DNA from: Bacteroidales bacterium | Lineage (GTDB): Bacteria > Bacteroidota > Bacteroidia > Bacteroidales > UBA10428 | NCBI GenBank assembly: GCA_016938235.1 | Contig: JAFGVA010000124.1 | Span: 1-41,090 of the forward strand | Direction of reading: 5' to 3' | DNA length: 41,090 bases | Shown: positions 32,134 to 40,892 of the stretch, piece by piece | Position numbering within the stretch: position 1 is the stretch's first letter | Layout of the letters: each line of letters opens with the position of its first letter | Notes under the pieces: model-generated | Told to the model about the DNA's origin: nothing | The model's input: only the letters and a program-made list of their open reading frames with translations | Database searches by the model: none | Position numbers and translations under genes: made by a program

Positions 32134-33762
32134 ATGACAAAAGCTAAATTGAAAGATGACTTTGTTTGGTGGAAACATGGTGTAATATATCATATTTATC
32201 CGCGTAGTTTTTACGACAGCAATAATGATGGCATTGGTGATTTACAAGGAATTATACAAAAATTTGATTATCTCGAACAATTAGGTATTGATGCTGTCTG
32301 GCTTTCGCCAATCTATAAATCGCCCCAGCTTGATTACGGTTACGATGTTTCTGATTACAGGGAAATAGACAGCGACTATGGGACAATGGATGATTTCAAA
32401 GAACTTCTTGATTTGTGCCACTCCAAAGGAATAAAGTTGATAATGGACATGATACTGAATCATACCTCGGATCAGCATGCCTGGTTTCTTGATTCAAAAT
32501 CTGCCAGGAATTCAGAAAAAAGAGACTTTTACATCTGGAAAAAAAAGAAGCCCAATAATTGGAAAAGTGCCTTTGGCAGAAGTGGTTGGAAATACGATGA
32601 CAACACCCAGGAATATTATTACCATTCTTTCTTTGCCGAACAACCCGATTTAAACTGGCGAAATCCAAAAGTTCGGAAAGCAATGTTCAATGAGATTAAT
32701 TTTTGGCTTGATATGGGTGTTGACGGTTTTCGGCTGGATGTGATAAATTACATTGTTAAAGACAAAAAATTCAGGGATGATCCGGGCTTACTAAAACAGC
32801 TCTTAAGCGGTACTAAATTATACAGTCGGAATCGCGACAAATCAATTAAAATTGTCACTAAACTGCGAAATCTTATTGATAAATATGATGGCAGAGCCAT
32901 TATTGGTGAGATTTATGTTTTGCCTCCGGGAGATTCAGGAATGGTATCAAAATTCCTCGGTAATAAACTAGACGCCTTAAACCTGGCATTTGATTTCTCC
33001 CTGGTTTTTTCACCATGGTCGGCTCGTAACTATTATAATAAAATTGAGAAACAATACAGGCTGTTAAAGAAAGGTGCCTGGGCAACAATACTCTTTTCAA
33101 ATCACGATTTAAAAAGAGCATATTCCAGGTTTTGGTTTAAAAGAAATAGTCTAGCGAAAGTGAAAATTCAGGCCGCCCTTGCATTTACATTCAAAGGAAC
33201 TCCGTTTATATATTATGGCGAGGAGATTGGAATGGCAGATACAAAACTATCTAAAAATGAAATTAAGGATAAGCTTGGGAAACGTTTTTGGCCTTTCTAT
33301 AAAGGAAGAGATGGAGCACGAACACCAATGCAATGGGACGATAGCATTTATGCAGGTTTTTCCCTTAACAAACCATGGTTACCCTTAAATTCAAATTTTC
33401 AAGAGGTCAATATTGAATCTCAGCTTCATAAAAAGGATTCGCACTTAAACTATTATCGTTCTTTAATTCAGCTCAGGAAAAACAATAGAATTCTTCAGAC
33501 AGGAGACTTTGAATTAGTAAGCCATGCAAATAATGTTTTAGTTTTCAAACGATTATTCGATAATGAGAGCTTATTTGTTGTGTTAAATTTTGGCAGATTA
33601 CCTAAAATTTGTAGTAGGTATAGCACTAAGAATATTGCTTATTTAACCCATCAGAAAAAAAGTAAAGAAGAATTTATAGATAGAGTGAAGCTAAGACCTT
33701 TTGAGGGACTAATTTTATATAACTCACCAGGATTTAAAACTGATAATCAGGTGATTTCCTGA
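32134..33762 (+). CDS. GH13 alpha-glucosidase-type enzyme
   Basis: The 542-residue glycoside hydrolase family 13 protein has the complete catalytic set: DMILNH (105-110), nucleophile Asp202 (GVDGFRLDV), acid/base Glu259 (AIIGEIYV) and Asp325 (FSNHDLKR). The N-terminal VIYHIYPRSFYDSNNDGIGDLQGI and the YGYDVSDYREIDSDYGT segments are those of oligo-1,6-glucosidase/alpha-glucosidase enzymes, and the length agrees. It has no signal peptide, so it acts on small cytoplasmic glucosides or by transglycosylation. It lies 12 nt after the PHP-glycosyltransferase gene and is almost certainly co-transcribed. It might recycle or trim the glycosyltransferase product, or release glucose from storage oligosaccharide. 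Family members also include glucosyl-transferring phosphorylases, so the reaction is uncertain. Confidence 0.9.
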   Translation: MTKAKLKDDFVWWKHGVIYHIYPRSFYDSNNDGIGDLQGIIQKFDYLEQLGIDAVWLSPIYKSPQLDYGYDVSDYREIDSDYGTMDDFKELLDLCHSKGIKLIMDMILNHTSDQHAWFLDSKSARNSEKRDFYIWKKKKPNNWKSAFGRSGWKYDDNTQEYYYHSFFAEQPDLNWRNPKVRKAMFNEINFWLDMGVDGFRLDVINYIVKDKKFRDDPGLLKQLLSGTKLYSRNRDKSIKIVTKLRNLIDKYDGRAIIGEIYVLPPGDSGMVSKFLGNKLDALNLAFDFSLVFSPWSARNYYNKIEKQYRLLKKGAWATILFSNHDLKRAYSRFWFKRNSLAKVKIQAALAFTFKGTPFIYYGEEIGMADTKLSKNEIKDKLGKRFWPFYKGRDGARTPMQWDDSIYAGFSLNKPWLPLNSNFQEVNIESQLHKKDSHLNYYRSLIQLRKNNRILQTGDFELVSHANNVLVFKRLFDNESLFVVLNFGRLPKICSRYSTKNIAYLTHQKKSKEEFIDRVKLRPFEGLILYNSPGFKTDNQVIS

Positions 33763-34141
33763 AATAGTTTTACCAGAAATAGCACTAGTAATATTCGAAT
33801 AAGTGGGAGGCTCGTATTTACCCCATTATATTACAAATATATAACTCCTGCAACAGACCAATATTTCATAATCTTATAGTTTATCAAAAGTTTACCTTAG
33901 CAAACAAACATACATTTTATGTTTCATTTAATTTTCTATTGCCAATCAATAAATACATACAAGAAAAGAGTCAAGTGCAGGCCACACTAATTGCTTTAAT
34001 AACAAGCCATCCTATAAAACTTAACAAGTAAACAATTACTTAAGGTTACATTTCTGTAGTTTTTACTTGTTTATCAGGCCGTTAAAAACATATAACATTG
34101 CAGTGTAAAAATTAAATTCTTTTTTAATAAAACCATTTTTT
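33763..34141. other. Intergenic region before the phytate-type locus
   Basis: About 380 nt, AT-rich, without a gene. TAACATTG (34093-34100) is one base off the -7 consensus, with TTG 23 nt before it, and could drive the following gene. CTTAACAAGTAA and TTACTTAAG (about 34020-34046) form an imperfect inverted repeat. No tandem 11-bp repeat like that of pst was seen. Confidence 0.5.
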
Positions 34142-35083
34142 ATGAAAAAACTTTTACTATCAGCGTTAACTCTTGGTTTGTTTTGTTTTGCAACCAGTAG
34201 TTTTTCTCAGGAACTGACTCTAAAAATTATTGAAACCCATAAAGATGGGGATGTTTCTGTGTCCTTTGATGATGGCGAGTACGAAAATGATTCGATCGAT
34301 AAACTCGATGATGACGATTTAGACATGGGTTGGGAAGGTGAAGATCTGAACATAATGACTTCTTTCACGAGGTTTCAGAATGTTACCATACCCCAGGGAG
34401 AAAACATCGTATCTGCAATTCTGACTATTTATGCTCATGAAGATGAAGAAGATGAGGCTAAAATAACTGTTTACGGTGAAGCTACTGATAATTCTGAGGC
34501 TTTTAGCGAAACAGAAGCTTTAGCAGACAGAACATTTACCACCGCTTCAGTAGCCTGGAACTGTTCTGACTCATGGACCATGTGGCAACCTTATGCGTCA
34601 CCAGACCTTGCATCTATTATTCAGGAAATAGTAGATCGTCCGGGTTGGACATCAGGAAATTCTTTAACACTTTTTATGCAGGGTCAGGATCAGGGTGCAA
34701 GCCTGCTTGATAATGCTCGTGATTTTGAATCTTTTGAGAATATTGAAGATCCGGACGATGACGGAGATGGATTGCATCATCCTGAAAGAATCCCGACTCT
34801 TGTTATTACTTATGGCGATGTATCTTCTGTTAATAACTTAAGCAACAATAAGCCTTATAGCATTTATCCGACCCAGGTTGAAAATGGAATTCTGAACATC
34901 GATTTCAATTCAGCAAATATGAATGAAGTTGTAATTTACAATATGGTAGGTAAAGCTATGCTTCAGCTCAATGTTAAGAGCGAAGCTAATGTTTTAGATG
35001 TTTCTGCATTAACATCTGGTGTATATATGGTTACAATTAAAAGTAATTCTGAATCATACCAGGAAAAAATAATTGTAAAGTAA
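34142..35083 (+). CDS. Acidic T9SS-secreted protein, DNRLRE-like
   Basis: The 313-residue exported protein has a signal peptide (1-22, ending SFSQ). Residues about 25-230 resemble the DNRLRE domain, a beta-rich module of surface and secreted proteins (FTRFQNVTIPQGENIVSAILTIYA, TTASVAWNCSDSWTMWQPYASPDLASIIQEIVDRPGW, ending IPTLVITYG). It is unusually acidic, with DDGEYENDSIDKLDDDDLDMGWEGED (about 42-67), HEDEEDEA and a calcium-loop-like DPDDDGDGLHHPER. The C-terminus (about 240-313; YSIYPTQVENGILNID...VSALTSGVYMVTIKSN...KIIVK) is a T9SS sorting domain. It precedes the TonB receptor, phosphatase and phytase genes. Calcium or phytate-calcium binding at the surface is a guess from the acidity. 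It may be transcribed separately. Confidence 0.8.
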   Translation: MKKLLLSALTLGLFCFATSSFSQELTLKIIETHKDGDVSVSFDDGEYENDSIDKLDDDDLDMGWEGEDLNIMTSFTRFQNVTIPQGENIVSAILTIYAHEDEEDEAKITVYGEATDNSEAFSETEALADRTFTTASVAWNCSDSWTMWQPYASPDLASIIQEIVDRPGWTSGNSLTLFMQGQDQGASLLDNARDFESFENIEDPDDDGDGLHHPERIPTLVITYGDVSSVNNLSNNKPYSIYPTQVENGILNIDFNSANMNEVVIYNMVGKAMLQLNVKSEANVLDVSALTSGVYMVTIKSNSESYQEKIIVK

Positions 35084-35160
35084 ATACAATCGAAAATAAA
35101 ACCTTTAAGAGATAAGCTTTGTACCCTCTCCCCTACTATGCAATATATTACATATAGAAA

Positions 35161-35188
35161 AAAAAGCATATTGCGGTACAATGCTTTT
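35161..35188 (+). terminator. Weak terminator-like hairpin
   Basis: AAAAAGCA (35161-35168) pairs with TGCTTTT (35182-35188), with partial pairing of ATTG/CAAT inside. It ends in T-rich sequence about 80 nt after the stop of the acidic protein gene. If real, the TonB receptor gene has its own promoter. Confidence 0.4.
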
Positions 35189-35272
35189 CTCTTTGATATT
35201 AAAAATTTCCATAAATAGTCACTGCTTGAAAACTAAGCTTTGTATTAAAGACGGGATTAATATTCTAAGCAA

Positions 35273-38197
35273 ATGAATAAATTATCAGCACTTATCCAGA
35301 AAATATTCTTACCAGTTATAATTTTCTTTATCATTTCATTACCCGGATTCTCACAACCTTATATTATTTCAGGTACTGTGCTTGATTCTATAACACATGA
35401 GTTACTGCCTGGTGCATCGATTATTGTTGAAGGAAGATCTGAGGGGACAATTACAGATTTTAAAGGCGGATTTGAATTAAAGATCAGGGAAGAAGGCAAA
35501 ATAACCCTGTTGGTTACTTATGTCAGTTACAAGACCAGGAAGCTCCATTGCGATATCGGCAAATCAGATTACAGTAATATGTCAATTTTTCTGGAGCCTT
35601 CAACAACAGCACTTGATGAAGTAAAAGTTTTTGGAAACACTCAGGGACAAGTAAAAGCTTTGCTTGAACAGCGCACAGCCGTAAATATTAAAAACGTCAT
35701 TTCTGCCGAACAAATAGAACAATTTCCTGATTTGAATGCCGCCGAGGCCATGCAGCGCATACCCGGAATAACTGTTCAGCGCGACCAGGGAGAGGGTAAA
35801 TATGTGCAATTACGTGGAACACCTCCCGAACTGACAAACTTCAATGTAAATGGCGAACAGATTTCTTCGCCCGAGGGCAATGTAAGGTATGTTGGAATGG
35901 ATATTATTGCTGCCGATCAGATTGAGTACATTGAGGTCACAAAGGTGTTAACACCAGATATGGATGCCGACGGTATCGCAGGAAATGTAAATGTTATAAC
36001 CAAAACAGCAAAAAAAGGCTCTCCGGAAATCTCGGCTACCACAGCAGGCGGATATAACACCCTTATGAACACAGGAAATTACCAGTTACAATTTACGTAT
36101 GGCAATCGCTATAAAAATTTCGGATTTCAGCTAAATACCAGTTATTACGAAAATAACCAGGGTTCGCATAACATGGAATTCGACTATACAAGAGGGCCAA
36201 CACTGCAACAGGCTCAATCGGGCGATAGCGAGATAGGTGCAGAGAATTTTCATATATTATATACCGATATAGAATACCGGCATTACACTTTAACCCGCAA
36301 AAGAACAGGACTTAGCGCAAATCTTGATTATAAACTGAACGACAATACCACTTTTTACCTGCGGGGTATGTATAATAATTTTCTGGATGATGAAACAAGA
36401 CGCAGGAAACAACATGGTTTATCAGATGCCAATGAACCATTAATCTATCGCTCAACAGGATTAGATATGGATGTGAGAGACAGAACAAAAACCCAGAAAA
36501 TATCAACCCTAAACCTGGGTGCTGTTCATGATCTTTACGGTGGATTTAAACTGGATTACGAAGCATCATATTCTCTTGCATCAGATGAAGTTCCTAACTA
36601 TATGAGTACCGAATTTGGCCGGGGATTAATTGGAGTTAAGGTAGACAAGTCGGATTCTGAATGGCCGGTTGTGCATTATATCGATGAGGAAGACTCATTA
36701 AATGCCCTGAATTATGGTTCATATGATTTCGACGGCCTGACTTTCAGGGATAATACTGTTACTGATCAGAATGTTTCGGCTAAAGTAAACATACAAATAC
36801 CTTATTTCTTTAACACAAGCCAGAATGGCTATATAAAACTTGGTGCAAAAGTGCGGTTTAAAAATAAAATGAGAAATAACCAGGCAAAGGTATTTAGTGA
36901 ATATGAACGTATAAATATATACTCTCAGCCGGCAACACCTTTACAGTTAACCACAGTAACCGGCGACTTTGAGGAAACCAATTTATTAGGCCGAGGTTAT
37001 GAAATAGCTATGATTCCCGACGCGGATAATATGCGCGATTTTTATACAGAGCACATGCAGCATTTCAAACTGGATGAACAGGAAACCTGGGAAGATAACT
37101 ACCAGGAAGACTATACAGCCGAAGAAAACATATATGCAGCATTCCTGATGTTCAGACACGATGTAAACAAATTAATGATAACCGGCGGAGTTCGATTCGA
37201 AAAGACCGATGTAATATACACCACCCAAAATGCCTGGCTCGAAATGAAAATAGATTCATTAAGAGGCATGCTGAGAAAAGAGAAAAGAGATGCAAACAGA
37301 ACCATCCCTTTTGTATTACCCCAGGTTCAGCTAAAATATTCATTAAACCAAAAAACCAATATACGGGCAGCTGCTACCTATACCTATTCCCGACCCGGAT
37401 TTGAAGATATTTTGCCTTATAGAATTGAGAATGAAGATGGGAACATTAAAAAAGGGAATCCGACGCTTAACTTTCCAACAGCAATAAATTTCGATTTGTT
37501 AGGCGAAACTTATTTACCCAACAATGGCATAATATCCGGAGGCATATTCTACAAGCAAATCGATGATTTTGTGTTCAAATTTGTTCGCAGGGCACATGAA
37601 GGAGAAAATTTTAACCGGTATGGTTTAAGAGAAATCACAATGCCGGTTAACGGTATTGAAGCATTTGTTTATGGTGCTGAAATTCAGACACAGTTTATGT
37701 TTAATTTCCTTGATGGATTTATCAGCAATTTTGGTGTTTTTGGTACATACACCTATACCGAATCCGATGCATACATTAGTAAAAGATACCCACAAAACGA
37801 AAATGATGTAATTTATAGTTTTGACGATTATGGTTCAGAATTTTTCACATCAGGCGCCGAAACCGAAGTAATACCATTACCCGGCCAGGCTAAACATACA
37901 GCCAACTTCGCATTGTTTTACGATGCAAATAAAATCTATATTAAAATAAGCAGCAATTACCACTCACCCTTTTTAGCAGAGCTGGGTAACGACAGTGGGC
38001 TCGATGTTTACTACGATGAGATATTACACCTCGATTTTACAGCTAATTACCAGGTTACAAAGGCACTGAATTGTTTTGTTGATATTATGAATTTAACCGA
38101 TGCTCCCTTACGATACTATATGGGTTCAAAAGAATACTTCAAACAGGTTGAATATTATTCTATTTGGGGGCGCGTTGGATTAAAAATGAAATTTTAA
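35273..38197 (+). CDS. TonB-dependent outer-membrane receptor
   Basis: The 974-residue protein has a signal peptide (1-27, ending GFSQ). A carboxypeptidase-regulatory-like domain follows (about 30-113; ISGTVLDSITHELLPGASIIVEG...GTITDFKGGFEL), as in many Bacteroidetes receptors. The plug (about 130-245; EQFPDLNAAEAMQRIPGITVQRDQGEGKYVQLRG, ending NVITKTAKKG) and a 22-stranded barrel end in YYSIWGRVGLKMKF. The plug and barrel look like the TonB-Xanth-Caul type. There is no SusD partner, so it is not a classical polysaccharide-utilisation pair. The phosphatase gene starts 6 nt later and the phytase gene follows, so an organophosphate such as phytate or one of its products, or a metal released with it, is the likely ligand (inference from neighbours). 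Confidence 0.92.
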   Translation: MNKLSALIQKIFLPVIIFFIISLPGFSQPYIISGTVLDSITHELLPGASIIVEGRSEGTITDFKGGFELKIREEGKITLLVTYVSYKTRKLHCDIGKSDYSNMSIFLEPSTTALDEVKVFGNTQGQVKALLEQRTAVNIKNVISAEQIEQFPDLNAAEAMQRIPGITVQRDQGEGKYVQLRGTPPELTNFNVNGEQISSPEGNVRYVGMDIIAADQIEYIEVTKVLTPDMDADGIAGNVNVITKTAKKGSPEISATTAGGYNTLMNTGNYQLQFTYGNRYKNFGFQLNTSYYENNQGSHNMEFDYTRGPTLQQAQSGDSEIGAENFHILYTDIEYRHYTLTRKRTGLSANLDYKLNDNTTFYLRGMYNNFLDDETRRRKQHGLSDANEPLIYRSTGLDMDVRDRTKTQKISTLNLGAVHDLYGGFKLDYEASYSLASDEVPNYMSTEFGRGLIGVKVDKSDSEWPVVHYIDEEDSLNALNYGSYDFDGLTFRDNTVTDQNVSAKVNIQIPYFFNTSQNGYIKLGAKVRFKNKMRNNQAKVFSEYERINIYSQPATPLQLTTVTGDFEETNLLGRGYEIAMIPDADNMRDFYTEHMQHFKLDEQETWEDNYQEDYTAEENIYAAFLMFRHDVNKLMITGGVRFEKTDVIYTTQNAWLEMKIDSLRGMLRKEKRDANRTIPFVLPQVQLKYSLNQKTNIRAAATYTYSRPGFEDILPYRIENEDGNIKKGNPTLNFPTAINFDLLGETYLPNNGIISGGIFYKQIDDFVFKFVRRAHEGENFNRYGLREITMPVNGIEAFVYGAEIQTQFMFNFLDGFISNFGVFGTYTYTESDAYISKRYPQNENDVIYSFDDYGSEFFTSGAETEVIPLPGQAKHTANFALFYDANKIYIKISSNYHSPFLAELGNDSGLDVYYDEILHLDFTANYQVTKALNCFVDIMNLTDAPLRYYMGSKEYFKQVEYYSIWGRVGLKMKF

Positions 38198-38203
38198 ACT
38201 ACT

Positions 38204-39562
38204 ATGAGTAAAATCTTTATTTCGTTATTTGTTTTTATTGTAATACATCTGAATCTGGCCGGACAATACGATACCAGTATGTTTCGCCCCAAATTAAGCC
38301 CCGACAGGATTATGCTGACTATTCCGGGTAATCCTTCAACCACAAGGGCAGTAAGCTGGCGAACAGATTTTACAATCAAGAATGCTTATGCCCAGATTAT
38401 TGAAGCTACAGAAAAACCTCTTTTTGATAGTATTGCGAATACTATTGAAGCTCAAAGTTCATCTTGGGAAACAGGAAGTGATTTGGCGATGGGTCATCGG
38501 GTCATTTTCTCAGGTTTAAAACCTTCTGCATTATATAACTATAGAGTTGGAGGTGATGGAGGCTGGAGCGAATGGTTCCAGTTTAGAACTTCATCAGCAG
38601 AAAATAAATCGTTTTCCATTCTCTATTTTGGTGACGTACAAAACGATATACTTTCTTATGGGTCAAGGAATTTAAGACAGGCTTTTATGCATGAGCCTGA
38701 TGCAGAATTTATGCTGTTTGCCGGAGACCTTGTAAACCGCAGCTACGAAGAATATTGGGCAGAATTCTTTTATGCCGGAAGCTTCATGTTTTCAAGCATT
38801 CCGGTTGTAGCTACCCCAGGTAATCATGAGTATTACCCTAATCCGGATTCAACCAAACCCAGGGAGTTTTCAAATCATTGGAATCAGATATTCACAAATC
38901 CACAGAATGGTCCCCAGGCAAACCTTAACAGAAGCTACTATTTCGATTACCAGGGTGTGAAATTCATATCGTTAGATTCTTATTTCCTGGCATATATAAG
39001 CCAGGATACTGCGAGCTATTTACAATGGTTTGAACAAGTATTAAAAGAAAACACGATGAAATGGAAAGTGGTTTTCTTTCATCATCCTGTGTATTCATGT
39101 TCCTTTAATCGCGATAACACGGGCTTGCGTGAAATGATAAAACCCATTTTGGAAAAATACGGTGTTGACCTTGTTTTACAGGGACACGATCATACTTACT
39201 GCCGGGGTCAGAATTTACCAATGGCTGGTACTGAATATGAAAATCTTCCTGTTTATGTTGTTTCGGTTTCTGGTGCTAAAATGTATGGATTAAATCCTGA
39301 AAGGTGGAGTGACAGAGTTGGTTCAAATATGCAATTGTACCAGGTTATCGAATTTGCCGGTGACAAAATAATTTTTAACAGCTACACCTCAAGTAAAGAA
39401 TTATACGATTCATTTTCAATTATTAAAAACAAAAAGGGAAGTAATACAGTGTTGAATCTCGAAAACAACAATGAAGAGCAAGTGGAGATACCCGGGAAAT
39501 TCAAATACAAGTATACACCGGAAGCTCTTCAAAAATTCAACGCAACTTTTGGCACAGAATAA
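38204..39562 (+). CDS. Purple-acid-phosphatase-like metallophosphoesterase
   Basis: The 452-residue exported enzyme (signal peptide about 1-20) has an N-terminal fibronectin-like PAP domain (about 30-130; LTIPGNPSTTRAVSWRTD, LKPSALYNYRVGGDGGWSEWFQFRTS). The calcineurin-like catalytic domain has the five metal motifs in order: Asp144 (YFGDVQND), Asp175 (AGDLVNRSYEEY), Asn207-His208 (TPGNHEY), His293-His294 (FFHHPVYS) and His328-His330 (QGHDHTYC). The first motif is GDVQ where purple acid phosphatases usually have GDxG. It would release phosphate from organic phosphomonoesters in the periplasm or outside the cell. It starts 6 nt after the TonB receptor gene, which indicates one transcript. Confidence 0.93.
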   Translation: MSKIFISLFVFIVIHLNLAGQYDTSMFRPKLSPDRIMLTIPGNPSTTRAVSWRTDFTIKNAYAQIIEATEKPLFDSIANTIEAQSSSWETGSDLAMGHRVIFSGLKPSALYNYRVGGDGGWSEWFQFRTSSAENKSFSILYFGDVQNDILSYGSRNLRQAFMHEPDAEFMLFAGDLVNRSYEEYWAEFFYAGSFMFSSIPVVATPGNHEYYPNPDSTKPREFSNHWNQIFTNPQNGPQANLNRSYYFDYQGVKFISLDSYFLAYISQDTASYLQWFEQVLKENTMKWKVVFFHHPVYSCSFNRDNTGLREMIKPILEKYGVDLVLQGHDHTYCRGQNLPMAGTEYENLPVYVVSVSGAKMYGLNPERWSDRVGSNMQLYQVIEFAGDKIIFNSYTSSKELYDSFSIIKNKKGSNTVLNLENNNEEQVEIPGKFKYKYTPEALQKFNATFGTE

Positions 39563-39651
39563 TAATATACAATTCAGATTGAGTTAACATACATTTTGTA
39601 ATTAATTTCGTTCTTGCACATATATTAACTTGTAATTCATAGAATATTTCA

Positions 39652-39690
39652 GCTGCCCGAAACAAGACCGCATTGGTCTTTTCGGGTAGC
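39652..39690 (+). promoter_or_regulatory. Long hairpin just before the phytase start codon
   Basis: CCCGAA (39656-39661) pairs with TTCGGG (39681-39686), AAGACC (39664-39669) with GGTCTT (39675-39680), and GCT/AGC closes the base. Loop GCATT, bulge AC. It ends 17 nt before the phytase ATG and no T-run follows. It could attenuate, protect the mRNA, or be the terminator of the upstream operon. A half-site TTAACATACAT lies upstream at 39584-39594. Confidence 0.5.
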
Positions 39691-39707
39691 GCCAATTTTA
39701 CACCATT

Positions 39708-40892
39708 ATGAATAAAATATTTTTTATCATCGCTTTAGCAATTAGCACCTTACAGTTTTCCTGCAAACAAGAAAGCAGAATTGAACCAATTCAACGAGAA
39801 ATAGTGATTCATCATTATACAGAACCCGATTCCATAAAAAATCTTGAAGCAAGGGAAGACTCCATTGAAATGGCAATTACCCTGGCAAAAAACAAAAAGT
39901 TTCAGAACAGGGTTTGGGCTTTTGCCGAAACCGATCCGGTTAATTCTGAAATAGGTGAAGATGCTGCAGATGATCCGGCAATCTGGGTAAATAAATATGC
40001 CCCCGAAAGAAGCCTTGTTATTGGTACACAGAAAAAAGCAGGCTTGTATGTTTATGATCTTAACGGAGAAACCAAACAATTCCTGCCGGTAGGAAGCATT
40101 AACAATGTTGATCTAAGAGATGGTTTCATGTTTGAGAATAGGGAAGTATGTCTTGTAGCTGGCAGTAACCGAAGTTTGAATACAATTAGTTTATTTTATA
40201 TCGATCCGGAAAAAGCGGTATTATCTGACAGCATAGCGAATATAAAATCGGACGTTGACGAGGTATATGGCATTTGTATGTACAGAAGCACAAAAACCAG
40301 AAAATTCTTTGTAATGGTTAACGGAAAGGGTGGTGAAATTGAACAGTGGGAGATATCATCAGACAATTCAATAATAAAAGCAAAAATGGTAAGAGAATTC
40401 ACAGTTGAATCTCAGCCGGAAGGCATGGTTGCTGATGATGTTGCCGGAACCATTTACCTGGGAGTTGAAGAAAAAGGAATTTGTAAAATTAATGCTGAAC
40501 CGGATTATCCGGTTGAACCAATATGGATAGAATCAAGCTTTGGAATAAATCAGTATATCGATTACGATATTGAAGGCCTGACAATTTATAATGGAACAGA
40601 AAAGAAATACCTGCTTGCTTCCATTCAGGGTAATTTCTCTTATGCTGTATGGGAAATTGGCAAGGATGGAACAGAAACCTATATAACCAGTTTTGTTATC
40701 TGGGAAACTAATAATTTTATTGATGGCGTTGAAGAAACCGATGGATTAGATGTTGTTAGTGTTTCTTTAAACAAGCAATATCAGAAAGGTTTGCTTGTTG
40801 TTCAGGATGGATTCAATTTTGAGTCTGATACCCTTTCAAACCAGAACTTCAAATATATATCGTGGAATTTGGTAGATGTTTTTTTAAAGTAA
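39708..40892 (+). CDS. Beta-propeller phytase lipoprotein
   Basis: The 394-residue protein belongs to the beta-propeller (3-)phytase family, which removes phosphate from myo-inositol hexakisphosphate using calcium. The diagnostic motif DAADDPAIW (85-93, giving DAADDPAIWVN) is followed by the propeller strands LVIGTQKKAGLYVYDLNG, VCLVAGSNRS, YGICMYRS, EGMVADDVAGTIYLGVEEKGI and DYDIEGLTIY. Family members are 350-400 aa, so it is complete. The signal peptide ends in a lipobox (QFSC, Cys19), so it should be anchored in a membrane, probably the outer one. It lies 146 nt after the phosphatase gene, after a hairpin, and may have its own promoter. With the phosphatase and TonB receptor it makes a set for using phytate. 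Confidence 0.92.
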   Translation: MNKIFFIIALAISTLQFSCKQESRIEPIQREIVIHHYTEPDSIKNLEAREDSIEMAITLAKNKKFQNRVWAFAETDPVNSEIGEDAADDPAIWVNKYAPERSLVIGTQKKAGLYVYDLNGETKQFLPVGSINNVDLRDGFMFENREVCLVAGSNRSLNTISLFYIDPEKAVLSDSIANIKSDVDEVYGICMYRSTKTRKFFVMVNGKGGEIEQWEISSDNSIIKAKMVREFTVESQPEGMVADDVAGTIYLGVEEKGICKINAEPDYPVEPIWIESSFGINQYIDYDIEGLTIYNGTEKKYLLASIQGNFSYAVWEIGKDGTETYITSFVIWETNNFIDGVEETDGLDVVSVSLNKQYQKGLLVVQDGFNFESDTLSNQNFKYISWNLVDVFLK

